Positions 16,308 through 24,094 of a stretch of DNA of 32,165 nucleotides are shown in pieces (position 1 is the stretch's first letter; every line of letters starts with the position of its first letter). A program made the position numbers and the translations under genes. Under the pieces are notes generated by a model. It had not been told where the DNA came from, made no database searches, and was given only the letters and a program-made list of their open reading frames with translations. The DNA is from UBA1258 sp963643225 (GTDB lineage Bacteria > Bacillota > Clostridia > Lachnospirales > Lachnospiraceae), in assembly GCA_963643225.1 (NCBI GenBank), contig CAVIIX010000022.1:1-32165 (forward strand), given 5' to 3'.

Positions 16308-17663
16308 TTATTCCTCTTCGCTTTCTGCGTTAATTTCTTCAATATCGTATTTAAGCAATACATTTGGATTTGTATTGTTTTCATTCCAGTTATTTAAAAT
16401 TCTGTCTACAACGATGCTTCTGTTTACATCATCAACATCCATTAAAATAACCAAAAACTGAGATTTTGTATAGTGGGTGGAAACATCGTTTTTACGAAGT
16501 GAATCCTTTATACAGTCCTCAAGTATATTCATTGATTTATTTAAATCAAGATTATTAACCGATGAAGATACTGATAAATCCTTAATGGTAAATAAAAGTA
16601 TCTGAATTTTGTTTTTAGTGCGGGCAGCATACCTTTTTAAAAATCTGTAGATGTTTTTAAAGCTGTTATATTCTACCTTAAAGGGTCCGTCTGCTTCGAT
16701 TTTTTCATCAATAAAGCCTTTTAATTCAGAAAGGTCAATTACATCTGAATTTTCATCATCCGTAAATAAGTATTTTTCACTGGCATCGTAAAAATGAAAG
16801 CCTGATTTACCGTTTCTTTTTACGTAATACAATGCCTTATCGGCGTTATTATAAAGTTCGATAAAGGATTTGCCGTCAAAGGGATACGCAGACACTCCGA
16901 TAGATACAGAGCTTACTGAATCATCCTTCTTTATAATACATATTTCCCGTTCTACTTCATGAATCAGATTTCCGATTCTGTCAGCCAGCAATTCCTTACC
17001 ATAACAGCCTCTTAAAAAAACAGCAAATTCATCACCGCCGATTCTGGCTACTATATCATCCCTATGAACAAATTTTTCTAAGGTCTTTGCAAAGGCTTCA
17101 AGAGCTTTATCACCGATTACATGGCCGTAAGTGTCGTTAATGCCCTTAAAATTATCAAGATCCAGAATCAGGAAAGAGCCTGTAGTCTTTGAAGAATTCA
17201 TTCCATCGATCTGAGTCTGGATATATTTACGGTTCCAAAGTCCCGTTAAAGAATCACGCATAGCCTGAGACAAAATTTCCCGGTTCTTTTCATCCTGAAG
17301 CAATACTCTTTCTATTCTGCCTATCATCAATTCAGGATCATATGGCTTTCTTATAAAGTCGCATGCTCCTAAACGCAAGCCCTTTAATTCGCTTTCATTT
17401 TCAGTATCAGCCGTTAAAAATATGACAGGAATGTCACTTACCAAGTTATCTGATTTGATTTTTTCAAAGGTCTCATACCCATCCATTCCGGGCATCTTAA
17501 CATCCAGTAAAATCAAGTCAGGCTTAACCTTACCTATCATTTGCAGAGCCTGTTCTCCGGACTTTGCCATTGAAAGTGCATAATAATTCCTTAAAATTTC
17601 CCCTAAGCATTTTAAATTGGTAGTTACATCATCTACGATGAGAATGTTCTTTTTAACCTTCAC
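16308..17663 (-). CDS. Response regulator with GGDEF domain and degenerate second GGDEF
   Basis: A 451-residue protein likely to make c-di-GMP when phosphorylated. Residues 5-122 form a receiver domain with acidic pair D11/D12, phosphoacceptor D54 in LLDVKMPG, and K106 in RKPYDP. Residues 135-295 form a GGDEF domain with intact RIGGDEF (209-213). The inhibitory I-site RxxD is HRDD here (H200-D203), so product inhibition is probably weak or absent. Residues 325-440 look like a second, decayed GGDEF fold: RKNDVSTHYTKSQFLVIL aligns with the active-site hairpin but lacks the motif. The start is a GTG with a weak ribosome site, 29 bp after thrC. No histidine kinase is nearby. Confidence 0.9.
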   Translation of the reverse strand: MKVKKNILIVDDVTTNLKCLGEILRNYYALSMAKSGEQALQMIGKVKPDLILLDVKMPGMDGYETFEKIKSDNLVSDIPVIFLTADTENESELKGLRLGACDFIRKPYDPELMIGRIERVLLQDEKNREILSQAMRDSLTGLWNRKYIQTQIDGMNSSKTTGSFLILDLDNFKGINDTYGHVIGDKALEAFAKTLEKFVHRDDIVARIGGDEFAVFLRGCYGKELLADRIGNLIHEVEREICIIKKDDSVSSVSIGVSAYPFDGKSFIELYNNADKALYYVKRNGKSGFHFYDASEKYLFTDDENSDVIDLSELKGFIDEKIEADGPFKVEYNSFKNIYRFLKRYAARTKNKIQILLFTIKDLSVSSSVNNLDLNKSMNILEDCIKDSLRKNDVSTHYTKSQFLVILMDVDDVNRSIVVDRILNNWNENNTNPNVLLKYDIEEINAESEEE

Positions 17664-17692
17664 TTTTTTTACCGAATTAACCCCTATTAATT

Positions 17693-19174
17693 TTATAATC
17701 CCAGGTTTTCCATTACTAACTTTTTCATGTCACCGATTTCACATACGGTATTATGTTTAATATCCGCATTCTTAATTTCTTCAATAGCATTTGGAATCTT
17801 AACATTTGCTCTCTTTGATAAAATGTCAATTAATTCAAAGTCTTCCATCGTTTCGTATTTAGCATCAATAGCTTTCATAACGGAACGCGAAAATTTAAAG
17901 GGACTTGCAGTAGATGCAATAACAGTCTTTGTATCATCCCCTGTTTCTTTAACGTATTTATCATAAGAAGCTGCTGCAACTGCAGTATGTGTATCGATTA
18001 CATAGCCTGTATCTTCATAAAGCTTTTTAATCTTTCCGGCACAGTCCTCCCAGGATGCATATTCACCGATGAAAGCATTTGAAAATTTCTTAAATTCATC
18101 GTCTAATTCATATTCACCCTTAGCTTTAAGCAAATCCATAAGAGCCTTGTTTTTATCAGAATCTGAACCTACACATAAATAAATAAGTCTTTCTAAATTG
18201 GAAGAAATTAAAATATCCATTGAAGGAGAATCCGTTAAAATAAATTCTCTGTTTTTATCGTATTTGCCTGATTTAAAGAAATCAAACAATACTTTATTAT
18301 CATTGGAAGCACAGATAAGCTTGTTAACCGGAAGACCCATGTTTTTAGCATAAAAGGCTGCAAGGATGTTACCAAAATTACCAGTAGGAACACAGATATT
18401 AATCTTTTCTCCTTCCTTGATTCTTTCTTCCTTTAAAAGCTTACCGTAAGCATATACGTAATAAGCAATCTGCGGTACCAAACGACCTATATTAATAGAG
18501 TTAGCACTTGAAAACTGGAAGCCTGCCTTAGCCATTTCTTCTTTTAAAGCAGCATCATTAAATAATTCTTTTACTTTACTCTGACAGTCATCAAAATTAC
18601 CCTTAACACCGATTACCTTAGTGTTAGACTCCTTCTGGGTAACCATCTGAAGCTCCTGAACACGGGAAACTCCTCCCTTAGGATAAAATACAATAATGCG
18701 GGTGCCTTCAACACCTGCAAAGCCTGCCAAAGCTGCCTTGCCTGTATCACCGGAAGTAGCTGTCAAAATAACAATTTCTTTATCTGATTTGTTTTTCTTA
18801 GAAGCAGTAATTAAAAGATGAGGCAGAATCGATAATGCCATATCCTTAAAAGCAATTGTCTTACCATGAAAAAGCTCTAAATAGTAAGCACCTTCTGCTT
18901 CTGCTAAGGGCGCAATTTCAGGCGTATCGAATTTTTCATCATAGGCTTTTTCAATGCAGGACTTTAATTCTTCTTCAGTAAAATCATTTAAAAAGTCCTT
19001 CATTACAATATATGCAGTTTCCTTATAATCCATTTTGCTTATTTCTTTTAAGGATTTGGAAAGCTTAGGAAATTCGCTTGGCACGAATAATCCGCCGTCA
19101 TCTGATAAACCCTTTAAAATTGCTTCGGAAGCAGTTAATTTAATGGAATTATTGCGGGTACTTGTATAAAACAT
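17693..19174 (-). CDS. thrC: Threonine synthase
   Basis: ThrC uses pyridoxal phosphate to convert O-phosphohomoserine to threonine, the last step of the pathway. The 493-residue protein is of the long type (fold type II). It carries the Schiff-base lysine in HGKTIAFKDMAL (K110), the family block TATSGDTGKAALAGF, and NICVPTGNFGNILAAFYAK, which cradles the cofactor phosphate. The ATG at 19174 has AAGGAG and a promoter at 19211-19239. It leads a run of five genes. Homoserine kinase and dehydrogenase genes are not in the window. Confidence 0.96.
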   Translation of the reverse strand: MFYTSTRNNSIKLTASEAILKGLSDDGGLFVPSEFPKLSKSLKEISKMDYKETAYIVMKDFLNDFTEEELKSCIEKAYDEKFDTPEIAPLAEAEGAYYLELFHGKTIAFKDMALSILPHLLITASKKNKSDKEIVILTATSGDTGKAALAGFAGVEGTRIIVFYPKGGVSRVQELQMVTQKESNTKVIGVKGNFDDCQSKVKELFNDAALKEEMAKAGFQFSSANSINIGRLVPQIAYYVYAYGKLLKEERIKEGEKINICVPTGNFGNILAAFYAKNMGLPVNKLICASNDNKVLFDFFKSGKYDKNREFILTDSPSMDILISSNLERLIYLCVGSDSDKNKALMDLLKAKGEYELDDEFKKFSNAFIGEYASWEDCAGKIKKLYEDTGYVIDTHTAVAAASYDKYVKETGDDTKTVIASTASPFKFSRSVMKAIDAKYETMEDFELIDILSKRANVKIPNAIEEIKNADIKHNTVCEIGDMKKLVMENLGL

Positions 19175-19210
19175 AATTAATCTCCTTAGAGCATATTAAA
19201 AACTTATTTT

Positions 19211-19239
19211 ACCATAACTTAAAATCCCAAGAAATTCAA
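19211..19239 (-). promoter_or_regulatory. Promoter of the thrC run
   Basis: On the minus strand TTGAAT (19234-19239) and TATGGT (19211-19216) are spaced by 17 bp. The start would be near 19204, about 30 nt before the thrC ATG, leaving no room for a riboswitch or T-box leader. Confidence 0.55.
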
Positions 19240-19279
19240 TAGAAAAACGGCAAAAAAATCCTGCTTGCAGAATTCTACG

Positions 19280-19361
19280 CTTTAGAAACTCTAAAGTCGA
19301 GCGCGGTCTCTAAGGCGACATATACATATCTAGCGAGTGCGCATTCTTGGCACGTAGTGCC
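19280..19361. repeat. Partial copy of the modular hairpin repeat
   Basis: This gene-free stretch shares two modules with the repeat region at the right end of the window. First, a hairpin CTTTAGA-AAC-TCTAAAG (19280-19296) is followed by CGAGCGCGGT (19298-19307); at 31975-32008 a different hairpin is followed by the same 10 bases. Second, GGCAC-GTA-GTGCC (19349-19361) is identical to 32132-32144. The modules are closer together here and the other hairpins are missing. GC-rich words stand out against the AT-rich surroundings. Confidence 0.6.
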
Positions 19362-19410
19362 TTTTTTAACCTATAGTAAATTGCATCGTAATTTACTATA
19401 GGTTAAAAAA
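19362..19410. repeat. 49-bp perfect palindrome with 21-bp arms
   Basis: Arms 19362-19382 and 19390-19410 are exact reverse complements around a 7-nt loop (GCATCGT). The outer six bases of each arm are T6 and A6. They double as the T run of a plus-direction hairpin on the left (GGCAC-GTA-GTGCC) and of the cstA terminator on the right. It could form a cruciform or a very stable RNA hairpin. No transposase or target duplication was seen. Confidence 0.9.
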
Positions 19411-19434
19411 ACCCTCCGGGTTTCCGGAGGGTTT
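19409..19434 (-). terminator. Intrinsic terminator of cstA
   Basis: AAACCCTCCGG and CCGGAGGGTTT form an 11-bp perfect stem with a 4-nt loop, followed on the minus strand by a T run. It begins 13 bp after the cstA stop codon. Confidence 0.93.
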
Positions 19435-19446
19435 AAGTGATTATTA

Positions 19447-21162
19447 TTATGCTGCCTTCTTAGTCTTAGCCTGCTTAGCAAAGGTCTGAGCACCCTGAAC
19501 AACAAGGATAACAGCAAGAACTGCCATAGCAGCAGCAAAGATTAACTGGAACCAGTTACCCCAAGCCATAGCACCATCAGCACCTGCAGTCATGTTCTTA
19601 ATCTTTGTAATGATAGTCATTACTAAAGAAGTAAGTGTAGCAGCAAGCATGAATACCATAGGGATAAAGAACATCTTGTTGTTCTTTCCTGCTTCACCAA
19701 GCCATGCAGCAACTGCCATAAGAGCAATACCTGCAAGTAACTGGTTGGCAGCACCGAATAAGCCCCAGATCTGTGAAAGTGATAAACCGCCAAGGATACA
19801 GCCAATAAGTACCATTAATACTGTACCGAATAAAGGATGAGCGAGAACTCTTCTTACGCCCTTTGCATCCTTCCAGGTAGCCTCGTCTTCCTTTAAGAAA
19901 AGTTCAGAGAACATGAATCTTGAAAGTCTTGTACCTGTATCAAGAGAGGTTAAAGCAAATACTGAAACTGCAAGAGTAAGCAATGCATAAACTGTCTTGT
20001 ACTGTGTTGAGCCTTCAGAGCCGAACATGATACCGATACCTGCTGCAAATGCTGCAGCGGGAGAACCGAATTCACCTGCAAGGTATTTAGAATAAACCAT
20101 ACCTACAGCGATAAGGGAAATGATACCAAGAGCGGATTCAATTAACATTGAACCATAGCCGATAGCCTTGGCATTCTTTTCGTTATCAAGCTGCTTGGAT
20201 GATGTACCGGTTGAAATGAGTGAATGGAAACCTGAGCATGCACCACATGCAACTGTGATGAATAATGCAGGGAAAAGCGAACCAATATTAGTAGTCCAGC
20301 CTGTAAATGCAGGAATTTCAAATGTAGCAGAACCTGTGAAGGCTGCAACTGTAATACCTACAATTGCAAGAGCAATCATGAAGTAAAGTAAAAATGAAGA
20401 TAAATAGTCACGAGGCTGTAACATAATCCATACAGGGATTAAGGAAGCAACTGTGATGTAAACGCCAATGAAAACAATCCATGCGATGCGGTTCATGGCA
20501 AAACCAACGTTAAGGCCAAGGATAGTGCAAACAATAATACCTACGATACCGATGATGGTAGCAGGAAGAGTCTTCATACCGGCCCTGTTTGTAAGTAAGC
20601 CGTAAATAATAGCTAAAACAATAAATAAAACAGAGATAATTGCTGTTGTCTCGTTACCTGTCACATTAGCGCCTGTTGTGAAGCCCCATGAATCAGACTT
20701 GAAGGTGCCTGCTACAACGTTAACGAAGGAAGCAATTACAAGGATTAATACAAGTAAAGCAAAAACAATAAAAAGCTTCTTTGCCTTAGGCCCCATGGAA
20801 TCCTTAATAATTTCACCAACGGATTTACCTTCGTGACGTACGGATGCAAATAATGAACCGAAGTCCTGAAGACCGCCGAAGAAAATACCACCAATTACAC
20901 ACCATAAGAATACGGGTACCCAACCAAATACAGAAGCCTGAATAGGTCCGTTAATAGGGCCTGCACCGGCGATTGATGAAAAGTGATGTCCCATAAGTAC
21001 CGCAGGGTTAGCTGCGCAATAGTCAACACCATCTTCCATTTCATATGCAGGTGTCTTTTTGTCAGGGTCGATGCCCCACTGTTTTGCAAGCCATGAGCCA
21101 TAGACTATATAGCCAATAATAAGCAAAGCAATAGCTGCAAGAATAATGAGTAATGCTGTCAT
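19447..21162 (-). CDS. cstA: CstA family carbon-starvation peptide/pyruvate transporter
   Basis: CstA proteins are large inner-membrane permeases for peptides and, in some bacteria, pyruvate, induced when preferred carbon runs out. The 571-residue protein has about 15-16 hydrophobic segments. It shows the family's N-terminal block: DYCAANPAVLMGHHFSSIAGAGPINGP (about residues 48-74, quoted in part) and FGGLQDFGSLFASVRHEG. It is shorter than the E. coli form of about 700 residues, as is common in Clostridia. The ATG at 21162 has AAAGGAG and follows a small gene by 12 bp, so it is the third gene of a unit starting at 22042. A strong terminator follows. No LytTR-type sensor pair, often found next to Firmicute transporters of this family, is nearby. 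Confidence 0.93.
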   Translation of the reverse strand: MTALLIILAAIALLIIGYIVYGSWLAKQWGIDPDKKTPAYEMEDGVDYCAANPAVLMGHHFSSIAGAGPINGPIQASVFGWVPVFLWCVIGGIFFGGLQDFGSLFASVRHEGKSVGEIIKDSMGPKAKKLFIVFALLVLILVIASFVNVVAGTFKSDSWGFTTGANVTGNETTAIISVLFIVLAIIYGLLTNRAGMKTLPATIIGIVGIIVCTILGLNVGFAMNRIAWIVFIGVYITVASLIPVWIMLQPRDYLSSFLLYFMIALAIVGITVAAFTGSATFEIPAFTGWTTNIGSLFPALFITVACGACSGFHSLISTGTSSKQLDNEKNAKAIGYGSMLIESALGIISLIAVGMVYSKYLAGEFGSPAAAFAAGIGIMFGSEGSTQYKTVYALLTLAVSVFALTSLDTGTRLSRFMFSELFLKEDEATWKDAKGVRRVLAHPLFGTVLMVLIGCILGGLSLSQIWGLFGAANQLLAGIALMAVAAWLGEAGKNNKMFFIPMVFMLAATLTSLVMTIITKIKNMTAGADGAMAWGNWFQLIFAAAMAVLAVILVVQGAQTFAKQAKTKKAA

Positions 21163-21174
21163 GTCTGTCTCCTT

Positions 21175-21675
21175 TTATAAACTATTTTTTATATTGTTAA
21201 AGAGCTTCTTTAATACGCTTCCCTGGCGGTTTGTTGCGAAACGATTTAAGGAAATCTCCATAGCAACCAGTCTGTAATTGCTCCATCCAAAGAAATTAAA
21301 TTTATAGGATTTAGTATGCTTTAATTTTTTAACCAAATCAAAAGCATTCTGATTGATTCTGTCTGAAATAATAATAAGAGTAACATCCGAATTTCTGTGT
21401 CCCTCTTTTGGCTCTACTCTCGATAAGCCTTCTTCCCAGGCGATTTTATCAAGCTCCAAAAGTCGTTCTTTAGTCAGTGAATCTTCAAGGGCAAAGAAAA
21501 CATATTCATTAGAATCTATATCCTGAAGCTTAGCTGACTTAACTAAAAAATACTGTTCGTTATGAGATTTAAATACAGCCTCACATTTAAAAGGTGCAGA
21601 GGGTGTTTCTTTATTTATGTCATAATAACGCATGTAGGATTTAAGCACTAAATCCAGAACTTCTTCTTTATTCAT
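21175..21675 (-). CDS. Hypothetical protein, cstA operon
   Basis: I do not recognise this 166-residue protein. It looks soluble and mixed alpha/beta, without a signal peptide or membrane segment. Its first half (about 1-80) includes FKCEAVFKSHNEQYFLVKSAKLQDIDSNEYVFF, quoted here only as two hydrophobic strands, and the second half has DVTLIIISDRINQNAFDLV and a basic C terminus. Its start overlaps the end of the upstream gene by 8 bp and it ends 12 bp before cstA, so the three are co-transcribed. The pattern LIIISD-RI resembles a Rossmann-like strand followed by a helix, but no cofactor motif is complete. A role in regulating or assisting CstA is only a guess from position. Confidence 0.75.
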   Translation of the reverse strand: MNKEEVLDLVLKSYMRYYDINKETPSAPFKCEAVFKSHNEQYFLVKSAKLQDIDSNEYVFFALEDSLTKERLLELDKIAWEEGLSRVEPKEGHRNSDVTLIIISDRINQNAFDLVKKLKHTKSYKFNFFGWSNYRLVAMEISLNRFATNRQGSVLKKLFNNIKNSL

Positions 21676-22042
21676 TATCAGGTGTTTCCTTGGGACATTT
21701 TGTAATGATTTCAGGGGCTCTTAAATTGATTTCTTCTATCAGGGCCTTTGCAGCCTTTGTACCCGGAAGCCCGATTGATGCTACCTCTGCACCGCCTGAA
21801 ACAATCACAAGATTTTCCATAGGGAGCTCTCCCTTACCGCAGCACATTTTGGCAGGCACCATAAACACACGCCTGAAGGCATATTCAATTAAGGAATAGG
21901 AAATGTAATATTTTTTAAGGCCCTTCCTAAAAAAAAGGTGACTGTCAGACAAAGAAATAACGCCGATTTCCTTAGCGGCTTTATATTCTTCCTTCAAACA
22001 ATCACTGTCAAATTCATTAGAAACCAATTTATTAAATTTCAT
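21668..22042 (-). CDS. Hypothetical protein, possible PH-like fold, cstA operon
   Basis: A 124-residue soluble protein that I cannot name. After a helical N terminus it alternates short beta strands: VISLSDSHLFFRKGLKKYY, then the YISYSLIEYAFRRV stretch, NLVIVSGGAEVASIGL, and a final helix PGTKAAKALIEEINLRAP. This strand-rich core closed by one helix resembles bacterial PH-like domains, a weak similarity. Two cysteines sit in AKMCCGKG. The ATG at 22042 has GGGGA upstream; an in-frame start at 22114 would add a poorly coding hydrophobic stretch and was rejected. It is the first gene of the cstA unit; a -10-like TATACT lies about 50 bp upstream, but no good -35 was found. Confidence 0.7.
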   Translation of the reverse strand: MKFNKLVSNEFDSDCLKEEYKAAKEIGVISLSDSHLFFRKGLKKYYISYSLIEYAFRRVFMVPAKMCCGKGELPMENLVIVSGGAEVASIGLPGTKAAKALIEEINLRAPEIITKCPKETPDNE

Positions 22043-22172
22043 ACCCAATTCCCCATTCGCTTTAGCAATGTAAAACGCTAAAAATATTTTAGTATAGTAG
22101 TTAATTAAAAGCAATACTTTTCTTTAGACTTTTTTAATAATTAATGTTAATCTATTTACAGGAGGAAGGCAT

Positions 22173-22961
22173 ATGCTACCTGGTGTTTACACAGATGAAT
22201 TAAAAAATGGAGATAAAAATTTCAGAGCTTCCATTACTATCGGCAATAAACACATAAGCCTAGGAAGCTATACTTCAGAAATACAGGCCTCTGCTGCTTA
22301 TTCTTTAGCTAAAAAAATTTTAGAGGATAAAGCCTTCTCCTGTCTTAATTATGATGAAAGTTCTCCCATAAAATACGATAAATATGTATCGTTAATCAAT
22401 TTACGGGACAATAAGCTTTATTTTTCGAATCCCATATACATACGCAAACGTTATTTTTCTTATTTCTATTCTCCCTTTGAAGAATTTAAATTTGATTTAG
22501 ATGACCTGTTTTTCTTTTCACAGCATAAAATTATGTGCAGAGGTACTCACTATTTTGTATCTGAATACGGCATGCAGACTTCCATTAAAGAACGCTTCGG
22601 CATAAGAAGCTTTTCTGTTGAAGGCAGGGATTTTGCTTTTGTAAATTCAGACTCTCTTGATTTCAGACGTGAAAACATAAAAATCATAAACAGATTTTAC
22701 GGAGTAACTGTTTCTGAGAAAAATTTTAAGAAAAAATATAAAGCAACAATACACATTAAATCAAATTATGTAATCGGCACCTATAACAGCGAAAAAGAAG
22801 CCGCCATTGCATATAACAAGGCGGCTGACATTCTTACCAAAAACGGTTTTAATAAAGAATTCTTTCAAAATTACATAGACGATATTTCTAATAAAGAATA
22901 TGCGGAAGTTTACAGTACAGTTAAAGTTTCTGATACAATACTTAATTTAACGCCTATTTAA
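22173..22961 (+). CDS. Double AP2-like domain protein with degenerate HNH-like core
   Basis: A 262-residue plus-strand protein with the layout AP2-like (about 3-52), HNH-like core (about 70-172), AP2-like (about 177-224). Each AP2-like part follows the GV-x-K-x-A-I-GxY-x-AAxAYxxAAxIL pattern: GVYTDELKNGDKNFRASI to AAYSLAKKIL, and GVTVSEKNFKKKYKATIH to AAIAYNKAADIL. AP2 domains bind DNA with a three-stranded sheet. The middle resembles the end of HNH homing endonucleases that carry an AP2 domain: DSLDFRRENIKII matches their lDxRxeNL segment. The catalytic His (usual vdHxn) is replaced in FAFVNSD, so cutting is unlikely. A ribosome site AGGAGG precedes the ATG. Its last 8 bp overlap the convergent GH25 gene. 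A domesticated endonuclease turned regulator is the best guess. Confidence 0.7.
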   Translation: MLPGVYTDELKNGDKNFRASITIGNKHISLGSYTSEIQASAAYSLAKKILEDKAFSCLNYDESSPIKYDKYVSLINLRDNKLYFSNPIYIRKRYFSYFYSPFEEFKFDLDDLFFFSQHKIMCRGTHYFVSEYGMQTSIKERFGIRSFSVEGRDFAFVNSDSLDFRRENIKIINRFYGVTVSEKNFKKKYKATIHIKSNYVIGTYNSEKEAAIAYNKAADILTKNGFNKEFFQNYIDDISNKEYAEVYSTVKVSDTILNLTPI

Positions 22962-24093
22962 GAGAAAAATCTTCATATGAAATGTTAAAGCTTGCATTTC
23001 CTGATATTCCGTCAATTGAGCCCTTTGAATTATATTGCCACATAGAATATTTATATGGAAAATCAGGAAATTCTTCATCGGTATCAAGAAGCCATATATC
23101 GAAGGCTTCAATTAAATCATTTAATTCAACGCAATTCATAAGCCAGTTTTCAGTGCCCCCTATCATGGGCTTGAAGCCGGCTTCTTTTATTTTGGTCGTA
23201 AAGGCCTTTATAACTTTAAGTCTTTGTTTATCAGAAAGACCGTCGGTTCTTGATTCAGAAGACTGCCCTGCTTCATTAATATATACGACAGGATATGTAA
23301 GCTTATATAAGCCTACATTTTCTATTATGGTTTTTGCTTCTTCAACTGCTTCATCTTCATTTGCTGCCTGACTTAAAAAATATACACCGACATTTAGACC
23401 TGCATCTGTAGCTCGCTTAAGGTTATCCTTAAAATAATCATCTATCGAAATCTGACCTGACTGATACCCTCTTGCCCCTGCGCGTATCATAACAAACTGA
23501 CAGCCTGCTTTTTTCAGCTTGTTAAAATCTATATAGTCCTGATCCTTACATACATCAACACCAAAAAAGCTTACGCATTTATTATCTTCAAAATATTTAT
23601 AAATGCCGCCCTGATCAAAAAGCTTACTTTTATCATAGTCATTTTTTGTAATATTAGGATTTATGGCAATATAGTCAACACTTCCGTCAGATAAAACAAC
23701 GCTGAAATGCTTTCCGTCAGTTGTAATATCATCTTCACGTTCAGACAAAGTCTCTGGCTCAGGATATAATTGGTTTAAAGCAGGGTCTGAAGAAATTTCT
23801 TTAAAAGAAGCATCCTCCTTATATAAATCATAAAAATCAAGATCCGATACAGTTATTTTATCGCCACTAACAATTGCTTCATCCGGCTTTTCTTCAAAAT
23901 AAAAAGTATTTTTTAAATCAGATTCCGTGTACTCCGATGCAGAAATGTCACCGTTTATTTTCTTTTTTAAGGATGAAGCATTTACTAAAATTACGCATAT
24001 TACCACTAAAACTATAGCCACAATTGAAACAATTGCAGCTATGGTGAAAGCCTTATTTTTAGTTGATTCATCGAAATTTTTTTCAAACTTCAT
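22954..24093 (-). CDS. Membrane-anchored GH25 (lysozyme-like) protein, altered active site
   Basis: A 379-residue protein with one N-terminal transmembrane anchor (about 15-39), an acidic linker region (about 45-170) and a GH25 muramidase-type barrel (about 176-379). GH25 landmarks: FFGVDVCKDQDYIDF (D180), FVMIRAGARGYQSG, GLNVGVYFLSQA, and a terminal MWQYNSKGSIDGISGNASFN. In GH25 enzymes catalysis depends on an Asp-x-Glu pair. Here the strand reads PVVYINEAG: E274 is kept, but the Asp position is Ile (I272), and the closing Asp of the usual vDxN is replaced as well. It may be a weak enzyme or a glycan-binding protein. It starts 2 bp after rnfB, with GAGG inside rnfB, so it is the seventh gene of the rnf unit. 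Confidence 0.85.
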   Translation of the reverse strand: MKFEKNFDESTKNKAFTIAAIVSIVAIVLVVICVILVNASSLKKKINGDISASEYTESDLKNTFYFEEKPDEAIVSGDKITVSDLDFYDLYKEDASFKEISSDPALNQLYPEPETLSEREDDITTDGKHFSVVLSDGSVDYIAINPNITKNDYDKSKLFDQGGIYKYFEDNKCVSFFGVDVCKDQDYIDFNKLKKAGCQFVMIRAGARGYQSGQISIDDYFKDNLKRATDAGLNVGVYFLSQAANEDEAVEEAKTIIENVGLYKLTYPVVYINEAGQSSESRTDGLSDKQRLKVIKAFTTKIKEAGFKPMIGGTENWLMNCVELNDLIEAFDIWLLDTDEEFPDFPYKYSMWQYNSKGSIDGISGNASFNISYEDFSLK

Positions 24094-24094
24094 A

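Noticed and set aside
19362..19410. Palindrome as an insertion-sequence end
   Set aside because: No transposase, no second end and no target duplication was found nearby; a structural or terminator-related palindrome explains what is seen.
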